Shown here in pieces: positions 62,791 to 64,000 of a stretch of DNA of 64,000 nt. Origin of the DNA: Nonlabens sp. Ci31 (GTDB lineage Bacteria > Bacteroidota > Bacteroidia > Flavobacteriales > Flavobacteriaceae); the NCBI RefSeq assembly GCF_012974865.1, contig NZ_CP043633.1:2303001-2367000 (forward strand), given 5' to 3'. Below the pieces are notes generated by a model. The model worked only from the letters and a program-made list of their open reading frames with translations, was not told the origin of the DNA and searched no databases. Positions within the stretch are counted from its first letter, which is position 1, and each line of letters begins with the position of its first letter. The translations under genes and the position numbers were made by a program.

Positions 62791-63480
62791 CTAATGTGTA
62801 CCGTCGATAACAAAATCCACAGCCATTTGAGCATGTAAATTGGTTGTAGCGAGCGCAGGGATCTTTACCTCTTTTTGTTTTAATAAAAGTGGTAGCTCTG
62901 TACATCCCAGAATAATTCCTTGAGCTCCTCGCTTTACCAACAAATCTATTTGATCCATAAAGAATTGTTTTGCCTCGCTCGTGAAGAGACCTTTTGTCAA
63001 CTCTTTAGATACATAATTGTGAGCTGGCACAATGTAATCGGACTCAGGAATGATAGTCTCTATATCATAATTAGACCTTAAGACACTAGAGATGAAATCT
63101 CCTGTCATAGTAGGTTTATTTCCTAATAATCCAAGCTTTTTTAAGCCTTTTCTTTTAGCTTCTTTACCAGTTGCATTTGCAATGTGTAAAATAGGGATGT
63201 TAATTTGTGGCTGTACAAAATCATAAACCATATGAGGCGTATTTGCACAAATAATAATGGCTTCTGCTCCAGCCTGTTCTAGTTTTAGAGATACATCGAG
63301 GTATTTAGCATTGATCTCATCCTTATTCTGTTTCCGCATTAACTCAATATTTATACTATGTATAATTAGTGGTGGATTGCCTTGGGTTCCAATTTTCTCA
63401 CCTACTAATTCATTAATTAGTCGATAGTATTCAATAGTTGAATGCCAAGATGTTCCGCCAATCATTCCTAATGTTTTCAT
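62791..63480 (-). CDS. Aspartate/glutamate racemase family protein
   Basis: 229 residues. MKTLGMIGGTSWHSTIEYYRLIN start, catalytic cysteines in CANTPHMVYD and GCTELPLLL. This is the broad amino-acid racemase family (RacX/YgeA branch). It may supply D-aspartate or D-glutamate, or act on another amino acid. Confidence 0.92.
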   Translation of the reverse strand: MKTLGMIGGTSWHSTIEYYRLINELVGEKIGTQGNPPLIIHSINIELMRKQNKDEINAKYLDVSLKLEQAGAEAIIICANTPHMVYDFVQPQINIPILHIANATGKEAKRKGLKKLGLLGNKPTMTGDFISSVLRSNYDIETIIPESDYIVPAHNYVSKELTKGLFTSEAKQFFMDQIDLLVKRGAQGIILGCTELPLLLKQKEVKIPALATTNLHAQMAVDFVIDGTH

Positions 63481-63633
63481 CGTAAAGTAGTTTTTAGAAG
63501 CCTCTTTTTATGGAAGTCATTTATAGTATTTAATAGTTCCTAACTGATATAATGCGGTTTCTTATTTTGTGATTGAATATTGTAAACGAGGCCTATGGTG
63601 TAAAACATTAGGAGTTGATGCTTTATTTTAATG

Positions 63634-64000
63634 CTATTCAAAGCTAATACTCCATATGCCGCGTACTTCGTTAACATCATAACCCAAGGCTTTATCTTCT
63701 GGATACAATAGGGAAATACTTGCAAGCACTTCAGGCTGTATATCTTTACTAGTTGTGCCATGACATTGTAGACACAGCGAGTTTGTCATAATAGGATAGT
63801 AAAAATGAGAACGCCCATTTTTTACTTCAGTTACAGGCTGGTAGGTATCATTAAGGGCTACCGCTTTTTTAAATTTATCTATGATCTCCAATTCTCTTGA
63901 ATTGGCTTGATTTATAGAATTTCTAGGTTGATCGCTCACTCTTTTTATGGTTGCATTTTGCGCGGTCGCCATACTGTCTGTAATAGGATAGGCTTGTTTA
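63634..64000 (-). CDS. DUF3365 haem-binding protein, partial
   Basis: The N-terminus lies beyond the window. Visible are the ATIKRVSDQPRNSINQANSRELEIIDKF pattern and the haem site SLCLQCHGT, then PEDKALGYDVNEVRGIWSISFE, as in Tll0287-like DUF3365 proteins. Probably a periplasmic c-type haem redox sensor or carrier. Confidence 0.85.
   Translation of the reverse strand, partial: KQAYPITDSMATAQNATIKRVSDQPRNSINQANSRELEIIDKFKKAVALNDTYQPVTEVKNGRSHFYYPIMTNSLCLQCHGTTSKDIQPEVLASISLLYPEDKALGYDVNEVRGIWSISFE

Noticed and set aside
63540..63761. Minus-strand ORF of 73 residues at the window end
   Set aside because: Overlaps the haem-binding DUF3365 gene in another frame; the DUF3365 reading has the clear CxxCH motif.

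Overview
The window looks like a chromosome segment of a marine Flavobacteriaceae bacterium (Bacteroidota), perhaps a Nonlabens- or Dokdonia-type genome; the genus is a guess. The signs are low GC, promoters of the TAnnTTTG (-7) type, lipoproteins and TolC/RND systems of Bacteroidota type, HYC_CC_PP, DUF2911 and DUF3347 proteins, and a very frequent palindrome CGCTTTCGCGAAAGCG (about 15 perfect or near copies). No rRNA or tRNA gene was seen.

Region 1 (1-14272) handles short-chain acids. A minus-strand operon encodes a small membrane protein, a propionate-CoA ligase, an acetyl-CoA synthetase and the three parts of a propionyl-CoA carboxylase (carrier, biotin carboxylase, and a carboxyltransferase cut by the window edge). 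Next come a response regulator and a symporter-histidine kinase interrupted by an amber codon just after the phospho-accepting histidine. A porin / DUF4212 / Na+:solute symporter operon follows. The two metabolic operons share an identical 16-bp motif upstream. A zinc-ribbon/HTH protein that looks like a domesticated transposase N-terminus lies beside them.

Region 2 (14773-32200) holds PBP1A, a dicarboxylate/amino-acid symporter, a WG-repeat protein, an aldo/keto reductase, a fermentation operon (three small proteins, Pta, AckA), a P1B-4 metal ATPase, small stress-type proteins, a sigma-like protein, an IS1595/ISXO2 insertion and a broken BON-domain gene.

Region 3 (32459-51518) is a copper/heavy-metal island: HYC_CC_PP protein, CusA-type RND pump, TolC protein, HMA-AraC regulator, multicopper oxidase fused to an outer-membrane barrel, DUF3347, DUF305, DUF2911 and PepSY proteins, CopA ATPase and CusB-type adaptor. 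It is full of repeats: two 7-bp minisatellite arrays, REP-like palindromes around a frameshifted RAYT transposase, a four-helix-bundle (IVP) gene and a 276-bp tandem duplication. Several repeats have entered coding regions in frame.

Region 4 (51536-64000) has a second RND operon (TolC, adaptor, pump, PII-like protein, DUF2892), a metal-dependent hydrolase, a peroxiredoxin / CstB-like persulfide dioxygenase-rhodanese / Dps operon, a broken methyltransferase, an Asp/Glu racemase and a partial haem-binding DUF3365 protein.

The strongest regulatory signal is a set of seven promoters in which a Crp/Fnr-like dyad (TGAC/T-N4-A/GTCA and variants) lies exactly 23 nt upstream of a TAnnTTTG-like box. 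They sit before the Pta-AckA operon, the WG protein, the sigma-like gene, the BON gene (now cut off by the IS), the second RND operon, the peroxiredoxin-CstB-Dps operon and a long leader before the 126-residue protein gene. This suggests one redox or low-oxygen regulon across the window.
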